Shown piece by piece: positions 26,236 to 34,008 of a stretch of DNA of 64,000 nt. The first letter of the stretch is position 1; the number at the start of each line of letters is the position of its first letter. The stretch is from Bin87 sp965220055 (GTDB lineage Bacteria; Chloroflexota; Dehalococcoidia; Lucifugimonadales; UBA3495): assembly GCA_965220055.1 (NCBI GenBank), contig CBDCPE010000004.1, forward strand, positions 124,001-188,000, given 5' to 3'. The translations under genes were made by a program, and so were the position numbers. A model generated the notes under the pieces. The model saw only the letters and a program-made list of their open reading frames with translations. It ran no database searches and was not told where the DNA came from.

Positions 26236-27210
26236 TTACGCCGCTTGAAATGCGCAAAGTCTAGCTCTGACCATGCTGTTCAAGATGATCAGCAGTTTGC
26301 GCATACACGCAGTGAGCGCCAGTTTTTTCGGTTTGCCAGAGGCCAGCAGGCGTTGGTAGAACTCTCGGAGCACCGGGTTACAACGGGTAGCCACCAAAGC
26401 GCCCATGTACAGTACGGCTCGAACCACTGCCTTGCCGCCCCAGACGATCCGCCGGCCGCGGTGAGGACCGCTGTCGCTACTGAAGGGAGCCACGCCGTCC
26501 AGGGCAGCAATCTGCTTGCGATCCAGCGTGCCCAGTTCCGGCAGATGCGCCAACAAGGTCAACGATGGCTGCGGGCCCACGCCGGGAACCGAGCGCAACA
26601 GGTCGCCCATCTCACGCCACACTGGACTCTGGCGGATCTTGCCACGCAGGTCGGTGTGCAAGTCGTTGAGCTCTTGCACCAACCAGGCGCTGCGGTCTTG
26701 GATACGAGGACGGACTTAATCGGTGGTCCGGCTCAGTCGGTTCTTCTCAGCAGTCAGCATAGTCGATACTTGCCGACGGCGCGCCAGTAGGGCGGCGAGG
26801 GCTTGGGTGTCAGCATCCCGTAGAGGACGCCCAACTGTGCGTACTGCCTCGCCGAAGCGGGCCAGGATCTGAGCATCAAGGCGGTCGGTCTTGGCCGACT
26901 GGCCGGTGGTCTTGGCGAAATCGCGCACCTGCCGGGGATTGACCACCGACACCGGTAGCGCCGCCGTAGCCAGCGCCGCCACTAGAAGTTTCTCCAGCCC
27001 ACCGGTGGACTCCAATATCACCGCCGCCGGTTGCAGGGACACCAACTGGGCAACCAGCGTAGCCACATCCGCCTCTTCATAGTTGACACGCCAAGTGGTG
27101 CCAGAGGGCCGCACGGCGACGTCCACCTGGTCCTTGGCCACGTCAATGCCCACGTTAAGTGGATTGCTGCTCCATATCGCCTCCGGTATCCCATTGGCCC
27201 TGCCTTGCAA
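26236..27210 (-). pseudogene. IS110-family transposase with an in-frame stop
   Basis: Read on the minus strand from about 27210: NVGIDVAKDQVDVAVRPSG (first Asp of the DEDD RuvC-like domain), AVILESTGGLEKLLVAALA, FAKTTGQSAKTDRLDAQILA (second acidic pair), then a TAA at 26716-26718. Without a frame change it continues RPRIQDRSAWLVQELNDLHT, SVPGVGPQPSLTLLAHLPEL and SDSGPHRGRRIVWGGKAVVR with the C-terminal Ser domain. A single nonsense codon thus separates the two halves. IS110 elements use a structured bridge RNA from their non-coding end; here that would lie beside 27211-27560, but I cannot define it. Confidence 0.8.
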
Positions 27211-27705
27211 GATACGGGCTCAGCAGGCCCAAGCAATCGTTCGGGCTCGGTTTGGGATGAGTCCGGCGACCCGCGCTTTTCCGCGGCCTGCCACGGCCAA
27301 TGTCCGGTCGGTCTGCCGCACTCGCAACTGCCCCGGTTACAGGACCGTCTCACGCCGCTCAAGATCCAATTCTGTGTGTACATCATCATCATAAATAATA
27401 TATCGGATAGATAGATACAGTACCAGGATTGGGCGCCCAACACCACCAAACACAGGAAAGACATGATGACTCCGCGTATAGCGAGAGACGACCAAAGAAA
27501 CGCACACCGCAATCGAAGATACATGACCCCGAGAACCATAGTTCTTATAAATCTTTGTCATTGCGCTGGGTCTGCTGGTGGCGAACCATGTGCAGCTCGA
27601 TCACGCTGATGCTGCCACCAGGCCGGCGCATGGCGCGGAACCTCAACAGACGCACGATGAGCGCGGCGACCTGGAGCGCAGCTCGGCTGCAGTCCCCACC
27701 AGGCC
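27211..27705. other. Non-coding region beside IS110 element
   Basis: About 500 bp, with an AT-rich patch around 27380-27425. No gene is supported. It probably includes the non-coding end of the IS110 element. Element boundaries are not visible because IS110 lacks clear inverted repeats. Confidence 0.35.
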
Positions 27706-27833
27706 CCTGACGCGTACCCAGTCGCGTTCACGCTGTCATTGCGAGCGTAGCGTGGCAATCCCGTTGGCCAAGGAGACGTCGTCCATTCGCTGGACACCTC
27801 CCACATACCGATGAAAAACCGGGCACGCATGAG
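27706..27833. mobile_element. MITE-like element, second copy
   Basis: Left end CCTGACGCGTACCCAG and right end AACCGGGCACGCATGAG (reverse CTCATGCGTGCCCGGTT) match the ends of the element at 6867-7006. The interior GTCATTGCGAGCGTAGCGTG, GGCAATCCCGTTGGCC and AAGGAGACGTCGTCCATTCG matches its core. The right end abuts the first conserved codons of an AbrB-type antitoxin, whose start is missing. Confidence 0.65.
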
Positions 27834-28061
27834 ACCTCCAAGCGCCAGGTCACATATCCAGTTCGTGTACTCGATGCCATGCGAGTGAAGCCCGGCGAGC
27901 ACTTGGAACTGACCGAAGGTCCGGATGGCTTCATCCCGCGCCCGAGGCGCATCAACTACTCGCTCCTGGGCACCTTGAGGGACAAGATTGCACCCGGGAC
28001 TCCGCCGTTCGACATCCGCAAGTTCCACGAACAGCCTTATGACCCCTCGCTGCGGGGTTGA
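27834..28061 (+). pseudogene. AbrB/MazE-type antitoxin lacking its start
   Basis: The frame reads TSKRQVTYPVRVLDAMRVKP then GEHLELTEGPDGFIPRPRRI and ends PFDIRKFHEQPYDPSLRG-stop. TSK-x-Q-V-T-x-P-x-x-V-R-x-A-x-x-V-x-x-G is the swapped-hairpin AbrB DNA-binding motif. The expected N-terminal Met residues are replaced by the right end of a MITE-like repeat. An ATG within the repeat (27811) is out of phase; the internal ATG at 27879 would remove the DNA-binding domain. It overlaps a PIN-toxin fragment downstream. Confidence 0.65.
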
Positions 28062-28173
28062 CACCTCGGTAATGGTGAGGCTGGCGGTCCAACAGATGCG
28101 CCGTTCCGCAATTGCGAACCACGCCTGCCCTCCATTCGGCGGTGCATTGATGCTGCGTATTTCGCGGCGGTAA
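28039..28173 (+). pseudogene. PIN-domain toxin, N-terminal fragment
   Basis: ATG 28039 opens MTPRCGVDTSVMVRLAVQQM, the first strand and helix of a VapC-like PIN nuclease with its first catalytic Asp (VDTS-x-x-V-R). The similarity ends after about 20 residues and the frame stops at 28173, so the remaining acidic residues are gone. It overlaps the antitoxin end by 23 bp, the usual arrangement of such pairs. Confidence 0.55.
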
Positions 28174-28344
28174 ACTTGCAAAATGTTTGTCATTTATTAT
28201 CGTATAGACAGTAACAGCAATATGGTCAATTAGAATTTGTTGCGCGTATTCTCCTATATATGGCATGACACGAGAAAGTAGTACAATAAAATCCGCTACA
28301 CATGCCAGGCTGTGTAATACTTGGCCGGCCAGTGGGAGGGGATA
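28174..28344. promoter_or_regulatory. AT-rich upstream region of nirK
   Basis: About 170 bp, strikingly AT-rich compared with the flanks, with candidate -10 sequences such as TATATA near 28255. I see no perfect FNR/NNR-type TTGAT-N4-ATCAA box. GGGAGGGG at 28334-28341 is the ribosome binding site. Confidence 0.4.
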
Positions 28345-29604
28345 ATGAAAAACTTGAATATCGACCGCCGGAGGGTGCGCCCCTTCGTTGGTTCCACGAT
28401 CGCGCTCCTTGCGGCTGCGATGCTGTTGATGGGAGTTGCGTGCGGCCGCGACGCTGGGATGGCCACCGCGACGCCCGAGTTCTCGCTGCCCACGGCATTG
28501 CCCAGCCCTGAGGCCGTGCCGACCGCCGGCGCTGGCGGCGAGGCGACCGCGGCGGCCATGTCCGGCTATTGGGAGGCACCACGAACCTGGGAGCCGGAGG
28601 ACGTGAGCACCCTGGAGCGGGTCACGCAGGAGCTGGTGGCTCCGCCCTTCTTCCCGGAGCACGAGCAAGTGTACGACGGCGAACCCCGCGTCGTTGAGGT
28701 TCGGATGGTGGCTGAGGAGAAGGAGATCGAGGTTGCGCCCGGCGTGTTCATGTGGGCTTTCACCTTCGACGGTTCGGTCCCCGGGCCCATGATCGTGGTC
28801 CACGAGGGCGACTACGTGGAGCTGACCCTGGTCAATCCGTCCAGCAACGAACTGCTGCACAACATCGACTTCCACGCTTCCAGTGGCGCTTTGGGCGGCG
28901 GGTCACTGACCCAGGTCGGTCCGGGTCAGGAGGTGGTGCTGCGCTTTCGGGCGCTGAAGCCGGGCGTGTACATCTACCACTGTGCCCCCGGTGGGACCAT
29001 GGTGCCCTGGCATGTGACCCACGGGATGAACGGCGCCGTCATGGTGATTCCCAAGGATGGACTCAAGGACCCCGCCGGCAATCCCATCACCTACGATCGC
29101 GCCTACTACGTGGGTGAGCAGGACTACTACATCCCCCAGGATGAGAACGGCGAGTTCAAGCGCTACGACGCGCCGTCGGCTTCCATGGTGGACGACCTGG
29201 AGGTAATGAAGACGCTCATCCCAACCCACATCGTGTTCAACGGGGTCACGGGAGCGCTGCAGGGCGATGGGCAGTTGACCGCCAATGTGGGCGAGAATGT
29301 GCTGATCGTCCACTCGCAGGCCAACCGGCAGTCCTACCCCCACCTGATCGGCGGACACGGCGACTACGTTTGGGAGCGGGGCAGTTTTACCGAGCCGCCC
29401 GAAACCGGGCTGGAGACGTGGGTCATCGCGGCCGGCTCAGCGGGAGCGTCCATCCACGCCATTCGCCAGCCGGGGACCTACGTTTACCTGTCCCACAACC
29501 TCATCGAGGCGTTTGCCTTCGACGCCAAGGCTATCCTCGTCGCCGAAGGCGAGTGGGATAACGACCTGATGGAGCAGGTCACACCGCCCAGCGCCATCCA
29601 GTAG
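28345..29604 (+). CDS. nirK: Copper-containing nitrite reductase, probable lipoprotein
   Basis: A 419-residue two-cupredoxin enzyme reducing nitrite to nitric oxide in denitrification. All key residues are visible: type 1 copper ligands His172, Cys213, His223 and Met228, type 2 copper ligands His177, His212 and His333, and catalytic Asp175 (in HNIDFH) and His295 (in PTHIVFNG). The N-terminus has a signal sequence ending LLMGVAC, with Cys33 a likely lipidation site, then about 60 Ala/Pro/Thr-rich linker residues, so the enzyme is probably tethered outside the membrane. ATG 28345 is set by GGGAGGGG. No Nor, Nos or NnrR genes are near; it stands alone. Confidence 0.92.
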   Translation: MKNLNIDRRRVRPFVGSTIALLAAAMLLMGVACGRDAGMATATPEFSLPTALPSPEAVPTAGAGGEATAAAMSGYWEAPRTWEPEDVSTLERVTQELVAPPFFPEHEQVYDGEPRVVEVRMVAEEKEIEVAPGVFMWAFTFDGSVPGPMIVVHEGDYVELTLVNPSSNELLHNIDFHASSGALGGGSLTQVGPGQEVVLRFRALKPGVYIYHCAPGGTMVPWHVTHGMNGAVMVIPKDGLKDPAGNPITYDRAYYVGEQDYYIPQDENGEFKRYDAPSASMVDDLEVMKTLIPTHIVFNGVTGALQGDGQLTANVGENVLIVHSQANRQSYPHLIGGHGDYVWERGSFTEPPETGLETWVIAAGSAGASIHAIRQPGTYVYLSHNLIEAFAFDAKAILVAEGEWDNDLMEQVTPPSAIQ

Positions 29605-29637
29605 CGCTTCAGAACTATCCAGCGTCAGCCGATACCT

Positions 29638-29748
29638 CGCCAGAACTGTCATTGCCAGTGCAGCGTGGCAATCTCGTCGGGGTAACACTCGTCGCTTGCG
29701 GGAGCGTGATCGCAACATCGCTACACTGCTCGCGATGACAAATTGGCG
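29638..29748. repeat. Dispersed inverted repeat (GTCATTGC family)
   Basis: CGCCAGAACTGTCATTGCCAG at the left and CGCGATGACAAATTGGCG at the right are imperfect inverted ends. The interior has CAGCGTGGCAATCTCGTCGG. Same core as the MITE-like elements at 6.9 and 27.7 kb but with different outer ends. Confidence 0.65.
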
Positions 29749-29856
29749 CGGTTGAGCCAGGGAGCGCAGTTGCAATGCGACTGCGCTCCTTGCTATGTAT
29801 AGATGGACAACGCACACATCACATCGGACGCTCCGCGCACCGAGGAGGCCTTAGCC

Positions 29857-30273
29857 ATGTCCACCACCCCCGTCTACACCTACGACCACATCCACGTCCG
29901 CACCAAGGACCCGGAGGGCATGGCCACCTTCTTCGAGACCATGTTCGGGGCCAAGGTGCTGCGTCTCACCCAGAGCGACGGAGTGCCCCGCGTCGACCTC
30001 GACGTCAACGGCCTGGCCATCTTCATCGCCTCCGCTCCGCCCGAGGAGCACATCGATCTCAGCCCCCGCGACCCGCACCTGGGCCTCGACCACTTCGGCT
30101 TCCGCGTCGACGACATCGACGGTGCGGTGGAGGACCTGCGCAGCAAGGGCGCGGAAATCTACACCGAGCCTCGCACCATCCGACCCGGCGTTCGCATCGC
30201 CTTCGTCCGCGGCCCCGACGACGTGCGCATCGAGATCCTCCAGCGCGACGGCTCCGGCCTGATGGAAGAATGA
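29857..30273 (+). CDS. VOC-family protein
   Basis: A 138-residue single-domain VOC protein: TYDHIHVRTKDPEGMATFFE (first His), LGLDHFGFRVDDIDGAVEDL (second His) and VRIAFVRGPDDVRIEILQRD (Glu). A metal enzyme of the glyoxalase/dioxygenase group with unknown substrate. AGGAGG precedes ATG 29857, ruling against the longer frame from 29803. Its TGA overlaps the ATG of the lipoprotein gene downstream by 4 bp. Confidence 0.85.
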   Translation: MSTTPVYTYDHIHVRTKDPEGMATFFETMFGAKVLRLTQSDGVPRVDLDVNGLAIFIASAPPEEHIDLSPRDPHLGLDHFGFRVDDIDGAVEDLRSKGAEIYTEPRTIRPGVRIAFVRGPDDVRIEILQRDGSGLMEE

Positions 30274-31172
30274 CCGATCGGCGCAGTGACCGTCGCATGA
30301 GCAGCGGCAATCGACCTGGATTGGCGCCGTTCCCACTGCTGGCGTGGTGCCTGTGTATCCTGCTGCTGGTTTCCGCATTGGCGTGCCAGTCCGACGATGA
30401 GGCGCTCCAGCGCCCTGATGAACCTCCGGTGGCAGATAACTATGTGGCTCTCCCACGCCATCATGAGCCTCCAGTGATCAACGCTGGTACGGATTATGTC
30501 TATGGTGAGCTTTTCCAGTCCGGCCCATGCCTGCGCGTCAAATACTACGATCAAACGTCTCCGGAGCTGTCTCGCCTGGGGTTGTTGGTGATCTGGCCTC
30601 CGGGATTCGGCCTGAGCGTTCAAGATGACGTTGTGCAGGTGGTGGACCAGGACGGCCACTTGCAGGCTGAAACCGGCGATACCGTCCGTCTTTCCGGCAG
30701 GAAGGTGACCGAGGAATCGGGAGAGACGCCGGAATGGGACTGGGCTGGCGAACCCGCCGCGGACTGTCATGGTACCCATTGGCTGGTCGGCGACGAGGTG
30801 AGCGCCGGTGTGCCCCGGTATCCCAGCGCCGATCCCGATGCCGGGATTATCTTCCCCAGGGTGGGACACCAGCGCGGGCCGATAGTGAGCATGGCCGCAT
30901 TGCTTGAAGGACGCCTGGAGCTGCAGGGAGAATGTCTTCGCGTGGTGCCCACACGGGAGCCGGAGGGGTTCGTAGTAGTCTGGCCGCCCGGCTTTGAGGC
31001 CCAAAGTCAGGAAGGCCAGGTTGTCGTGGTCAACGGCGGCGGCTCCGTAATCGCGCGGGTGGGTGACGACGTCGCGCTGGGGGGCGGCCAGCCACCCAGC
31101 AAGGTGTTTCCCGAGGAATCCAGGTGCCCCGGGGAAATCTGGCACGCCATGAAGGTGCGTTCAATTCCCTGA
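30270..31172 (+). CDS. Lipoprotein with two homologous domains
   Basis: About 300 residues. A signal peptide ends in LLLVSALACQSDD, a lipoprotein-type cleavage site. The mature part contains two related modules: one with LLVIWPPGFGLSVQDDVVQV and DGHLQAETGDTVRLSG, the other with FVVVWPPGFEAQSQEGQVVV and GGSVIARVGDDVALGG. This is an internal duplication of roughly 110 residues. The WPPGF core is not assigned to a family I know. The start overlaps the VOC stop (ATGA); an ATG at 30297 is an alternative nearer the signal peptide. Role unknown. Confidence 0.7.
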   Translation: MTDRRSDRRMSSGNRPGLAPFPLLAWCLCILLLVSALACQSDDEALQRPDEPPVADNYVALPRHHEPPVINAGTDYVYGELFQSGPCLRVKYYDQTSPELSRLGLLVIWPPGFGLSVQDDVVQVVDQDGHLQAETGDTVRLSGRKVTEESGETPEWDWAGEPAADCHGTHWLVGDEVSAGVPRYPSADPDAGIIFPRVGHQRGPIVSMAALLEGRLELQGECLRVVPTREPEGFVVVWPPGFEAQSQEGQVVVVNGGGSVIARVGDDVALGGGQPPSKVFPEESRCPGEIWHAMKVRSIP

Positions 31173-31253
31173 CCGTGCGTCGACAGGTTGCGCCGGGCGA
31201 TTCCGTGATACCTTACAGCCAGCGCCAGTATCGCCACTTTGAGGGATAAATTT

Positions 31254-32396
31254 ATGCCCCGCGCCGCCTTCGTCTACGACGACGCCATGAGCCAGCACGT
31301 GCTGCGCCAGGACCACCCCATGCGGCCCATCCGGCTGCGGAACACCTACGAGCTGCTGGAAGCCTACGGAGCGTTTGACGGCGTTGACTCGCTGCTGGTC
31401 ACCCCGACCCTGGCCGACGAGACCAGCGTGGGCACGTTTCATTCCCGCGACTACATGGCCGCCGTGCGTACCTTCAGCCTGGGCCTCACCGGAGCCCAAC
31501 CCCAGCGTTTCGGCTTCGCCCAGGGCGGCGACAACCCGACCTATCCGGGCATGTACGAAGCCGCCATGCTCAGCACCGGCGCGACGCTCACCGCCGCGCG
31601 CATGGTGGCGGACGGCGAGGTCCAGGCGGCGTTCAACATCAGCGGCGGCCTGCACCACGCGGCGGCCCGCAACGCCAGCGGTTTCTGTGTGTTCAACGAC
31701 CCCGTCGTCGCCATCATGTACCTGCTGCAGCGCGGCCTGCGCGTCGCCTACGTGGACATCGACGCACACCACGGCGACGGCGTGCAGGACGCCTTCTACG
31801 GCGACCCGCGAGTGCTCACCATCTCGGTTCACGAGTCGGGGAACTACCTGTTCCCCGGCACCGGCTTTGCCGGTGAGGTCGGCGCGGGCGATGGCGTCGG
31901 CTACGCGGTCAACCTGCCCCTGTATCCCTACACCGACGACGAGATCTACCTGGACGCCTTCGAGGCCGTCGTCCCGCCCTTGCTGCAGGCCTTCGCTCCC
32001 GACGTGCTGCTCACCCAGCTCGGCATCGACTCCTACCACACCGACCCGCTGACCCACCTGCAGGTCACCAGCCGGGGCTTCACCGCCGCCGTCGCGCGGC
32101 TGGGCGGGCTCGGCTACCCGTGGCTGGCCACCGGCGGCGGCGGGTACGACATCGGCGCGGTGGCCCGCTGCTGGACCCTGGCCTACGGCGTCATGTGCGG
32201 TACCGAGTGGCCCGACCACATCCCAACGCCGGCCATCGAGCGCCTGGGTCGCACCACGTTACGGGATACCGAGATACCCGAAGTTCCCGACCACATCCGC
32301 GCCGACGCCCGGGCCCTGGCCGCCGAAAGCGTCGCCGCCATCCGGGACGCGGTCTTCCCAGCTCACGGCCTCCCGGTTCACGGCCTGGACGTGTAA
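31254..32396 (+). CDS. acuC: Histone-deacetylase-family protein (AcuC-like)
   Basis: A 380-residue arginase-fold deacetylase. Characteristic blocks are DHPMRPIRLRNTYELL, GGLHHAAARNASGFCVFNDP (catalytic His pair), VAYVDIDAHHGDGVQDAFYG (zinc-binding Asp and His) and LATGGGGYDIGAVARCW. AcuC removes acetyl groups from acetyl-CoA synthetase in Bacillus; here the substrate is only inferred. ATG 31254 follows GAGGGATAAATTT. Its 3' end overlaps the convergent trmI by 19 bp. Confidence 0.85.
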   Translation: MPRAAFVYDDAMSQHVLRQDHPMRPIRLRNTYELLEAYGAFDGVDSLLVTPTLADETSVGTFHSRDYMAAVRTFSLGLTGAQPQRFGFAQGGDNPTYPGMYEAAMLSTGATLTAARMVADGEVQAAFNISGGLHHAAARNASGFCVFNDPVVAIMYLLQRGLRVAYVDIDAHHGDGVQDAFYGDPRVLTISVHESGNYLFPGTGFAGEVGAGDGVGYAVNLPLYPYTDDEIYLDAFEAVVPPLLQAFAPDVLLTQLGIDSYHTDPLTHLQVTSRGFTAAVARLGGLGYPWLATGGGGYDIGAVARCWTLAYGVMCGTEWPDHIPTPAIERLGRTTLRDTEIPEVPDHIRADARALAAESVAAIRDAVFPAHGLPVHGLDV

Positions 32397-33265
32397 CCCT
32401 CTCGACCCGGCGGTACGCAGCGCACCGCCGTGGTGATGAAGCCGCTGTGGGCCACCATCCGGTGGGCCGGACGCACGCTGCGCCGCGAAACATTCCAGCC
32501 CCGCAGCAGAGTCTCCGCAGTTTCGACACGAGCGAACCGCCCGTCGGCGTTCAGGGCCAGCACCAGTTCCTGCACCTGCAGGACCGTGGGCAGGAAGGAT
32601 AGCAGGATGCCCCCGGTGATCAGCGCGTTCGCCGCCGCGTCCACGGCCTGCCACGGCTCCGGCAGGTCCAGTATCACCCGGTCAACGTCGGTATCGGAGA
32701 TGCCTTCAAAGATGTCGCCCACCGTCACTTCCAGCCGGGAGGTGTCAGGGATCACCGAACGCACGTTGGACATGGCCTTCGAGACCACGGCCTCGTTGAT
32801 CTCATAGGAGTGCACGCGCCCGTCGGGTCCCACTGCGCGGAGCAGGGCCGTGGTCAGCGCGCCGGACCCAAACCCCGCTTCCACGATGGTCGCTCCGGGG
32901 AAGATGTCCGCCATCGACACGATGTTGCCCAGGTCCTTGGCGTAGATCACCTGGGGGCCGCGCGGCATCAGGCGCACGTAGTCGCCCAAAGTCGGCCGGA
33001 TGCCCAGCAACACGTGACCGCGACTGGTGGTGTACCAGCCGCCCACGGGTTGGCCGATGACATCGTCGTGGGCCAACCATCCCAGGTGGCAGTGGAACTC
33101 GCCGCCCGTGGCCAGGTTCTCCTGATAGGTGCGGCCCTTACGGTCCAGGAACAGCGCCAACTCTCCGGCGCTGAACCGGCCGCGGTCAGTGTCGTCGAAG
33201 GCCTGGACCGTTGGGTCTTGGCTGTCGTCATTGTCGGGGGAGGTCACGTTGTCGGGGGATGTCAT
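32378..33265 (-). CDS. trmI: tRNA (adenine-58-N1)-methyltransferase
   Basis: A 295-residue TrmI/Trm61-type enzyme making m1A58 in the T-loop of tRNA, which stabilises tRNA. An N-terminal beta-barrel region (GRTYQENLATGGEFHCHLGW, IRPTLGDYVRLMPRGPQVIY) precedes the Rossmann domain with VEAGFGSGALTTALLRAVG (SAM motif I), VHSYEINEAVV and DRVILDLPEPWQAVDAA (motif with catalytic Asp). The first 30 residues are low-complexity and contain a duplicated TSPDN. No Shine-Dalgarno is visible; a TATAAT on this strand lies 7 bp before the ATG. Confidence 0.9.
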   Translation of the reverse strand: MTSPDNVTSPDNDDSQDPTVQAFDDTDRGRFSAGELALFLDRKGRTYQENLATGGEFHCHLGWLAHDDVIGQPVGGWYTTSRGHVLLGIRPTLGDYVRLMPRGPQVIYAKDLGNIVSMADIFPGATIVEAGFGSGALTTALLRAVGPDGRVHSYEINEAVVSKAMSNVRSVIPDTSRLEVTVGDIFEGISDTDVDRVILDLPEPWQAVDAAANALITGGILLSFLPTVLQVQELVLALNADGRFARVETAETLLRGWNVSRRSVRPAHRMVAHSGFITTAVRCVPPGREGYTSRP

Positions 33266-33285
33266 TGGTGTATTATACCGCCGTT
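33266..33285. promoter_or_regulatory. Overlapping divergent -10 elements, probably leaderless starts
   Basis: Only 20 bp separate the divergent ATGs of trmI and the DUF2203 gene. TATTATA at 33271-33277 reads as TATTAT (plus) and TATAAT (minus). Each lies 7-9 bp before its start codon, placing transcription start at or next to the ATG. Neither gene has a Shine-Dalgarno. Confidence 0.5.
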
Positions 33286-33684
33286 ATGCAGGAGCGGATG
33301 TTCACCCTGGAAGAGGCCAACGATCTGGTGCCGTGGCTCGAAGAGCGGTTCGAGGCAATGGCCCCGCTGCGCGCTGAGCTGGTGCGTCAGCAGGAGGAGT
33401 TGCTGTCCCTGCTCCGCCGCCGCCGCAGCAATGGCCACTCCAGCAGCGAGGAGGACATCTCCGAGTCGGAGCGTGTCGTCTCCCAGCTCACCCAACGCCT
33501 GCAGGAAGCCGTCGCCGAGATCACCAGCCGCGGCATCCAGGTTCGCGATATAGGCCGCGGTCTCGTCGACTTCCCGGCCCGCCGCGAGGGCGAAATCGTG
33601 TACCTCTGCTGGCAGCGCGGCGAGCCGTCCATCGACTGGTGGCACCCCACCGACACCGGCTTCGCCGGCCGCCGGCCGTTGTAA
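33286..33684 (+). CDS. DUF2203 family protein
   Basis: A 132-residue protein matching DUF2203: MFTLEEANDLVPWLEERFEA at the start, a helical Arg/Glu-rich coiled-coil middle, then the conserved end DFPARREGEIVYLCWQRGEP with SIDWWHPTDTGFAGRRPL. Function unknown; common in Chloroflexota, Deinococcota and actinobacteria. ATG 33286 has no ribosome binding site but sits just behind a -10 element. Confidence 0.85.
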   Translation: MQERMFTLEEANDLVPWLEERFEAMAPLRAELVRQQEELLSLLRRRRSNGHSSSEEDISESERVVSQLTQRLQEAVAEITSRGIQVRDIGRGLVDFPARREGEIVYLCWQRGEPSIDWWHPTDTGFAGRRPL

Positions 33685-34008
33685 CCCGCGGCGCAGTGCG
33701 GCCACTAACGCAAGGTTAGCGCCAAAAAGGTTGCACTAGGCCAGCGATTATAGGCGCAGGGTTGCATTGCCCTGGCGACAACGCAACTTTATCGCCGTAA
33801 AGTTGCATCAAATCGCGAAGAGCAAAAGATGGCCTGTAGCGAATTCACAAATGCTGTCATTACCGCGGAAATGGGAATCCAGAGAGCGTAATACCGGGCC
33901 AACGTTCCTATCGCAGAAGCTTTTCTGGGTTCCTGCATAAGCGGGAACGCCGGGTTGAATTTCGAATTGTCAACACGCCCTGGTTGGTACTCCCGGGGAG
34001 GTTACGTC
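33685..34008. other. Intergenic region with two hairpins
   Basis: About 320 bp. GCAACTTTA (33783-33791) and TAAAGTTGC (33798-33806) form a perfect 9-bp stem with a TCGCCG loop. GTTCCTGC (33929-33936) and GCGGGAAC (33941-33948) form a second hairpin with one G-T pair, like widely dispersed GGGTTCC...GGAAC repeats. GTTGCA occurs four times. The first hairpin may terminate the DUF2203 transcript, but has no T-run. Confidence 0.6.

Larger units (their letters stand above)
25215..26270 (+). pseudogene. IS701-like copy 2, 5'-truncated and repeat-disrupted
   Basis: Begins inside the transposase (QRGRRHKKLSDWARQMVMQL, equivalent to about residue 170 of the intact copy at 11.3 kb), so the first third and left end are missing. 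It continues with LVGDNSYAVLDLLHC, VAVAWYDGTTRTVELTSQM, LEWFVLRWQLEVTF, VRTHLGLETQRQWSDLAISR and ends in the conserved SLAYAA-stop. A 17-bp repeat array at 25531-25649 and a 14-bp duplication at 25891-25918 interrupt it. The 3' end GCGCAAAGTCTAGCTC resembles the element terminus. Confidence 0.8.

Noticed and set aside
29775..30269. Long plus-strand frame overlapping the VOC gene
   Set aside because: Arg/Pro/His-rich shadow frame of the VOC gene; the lipoprotein in the same phase starts at 30270.
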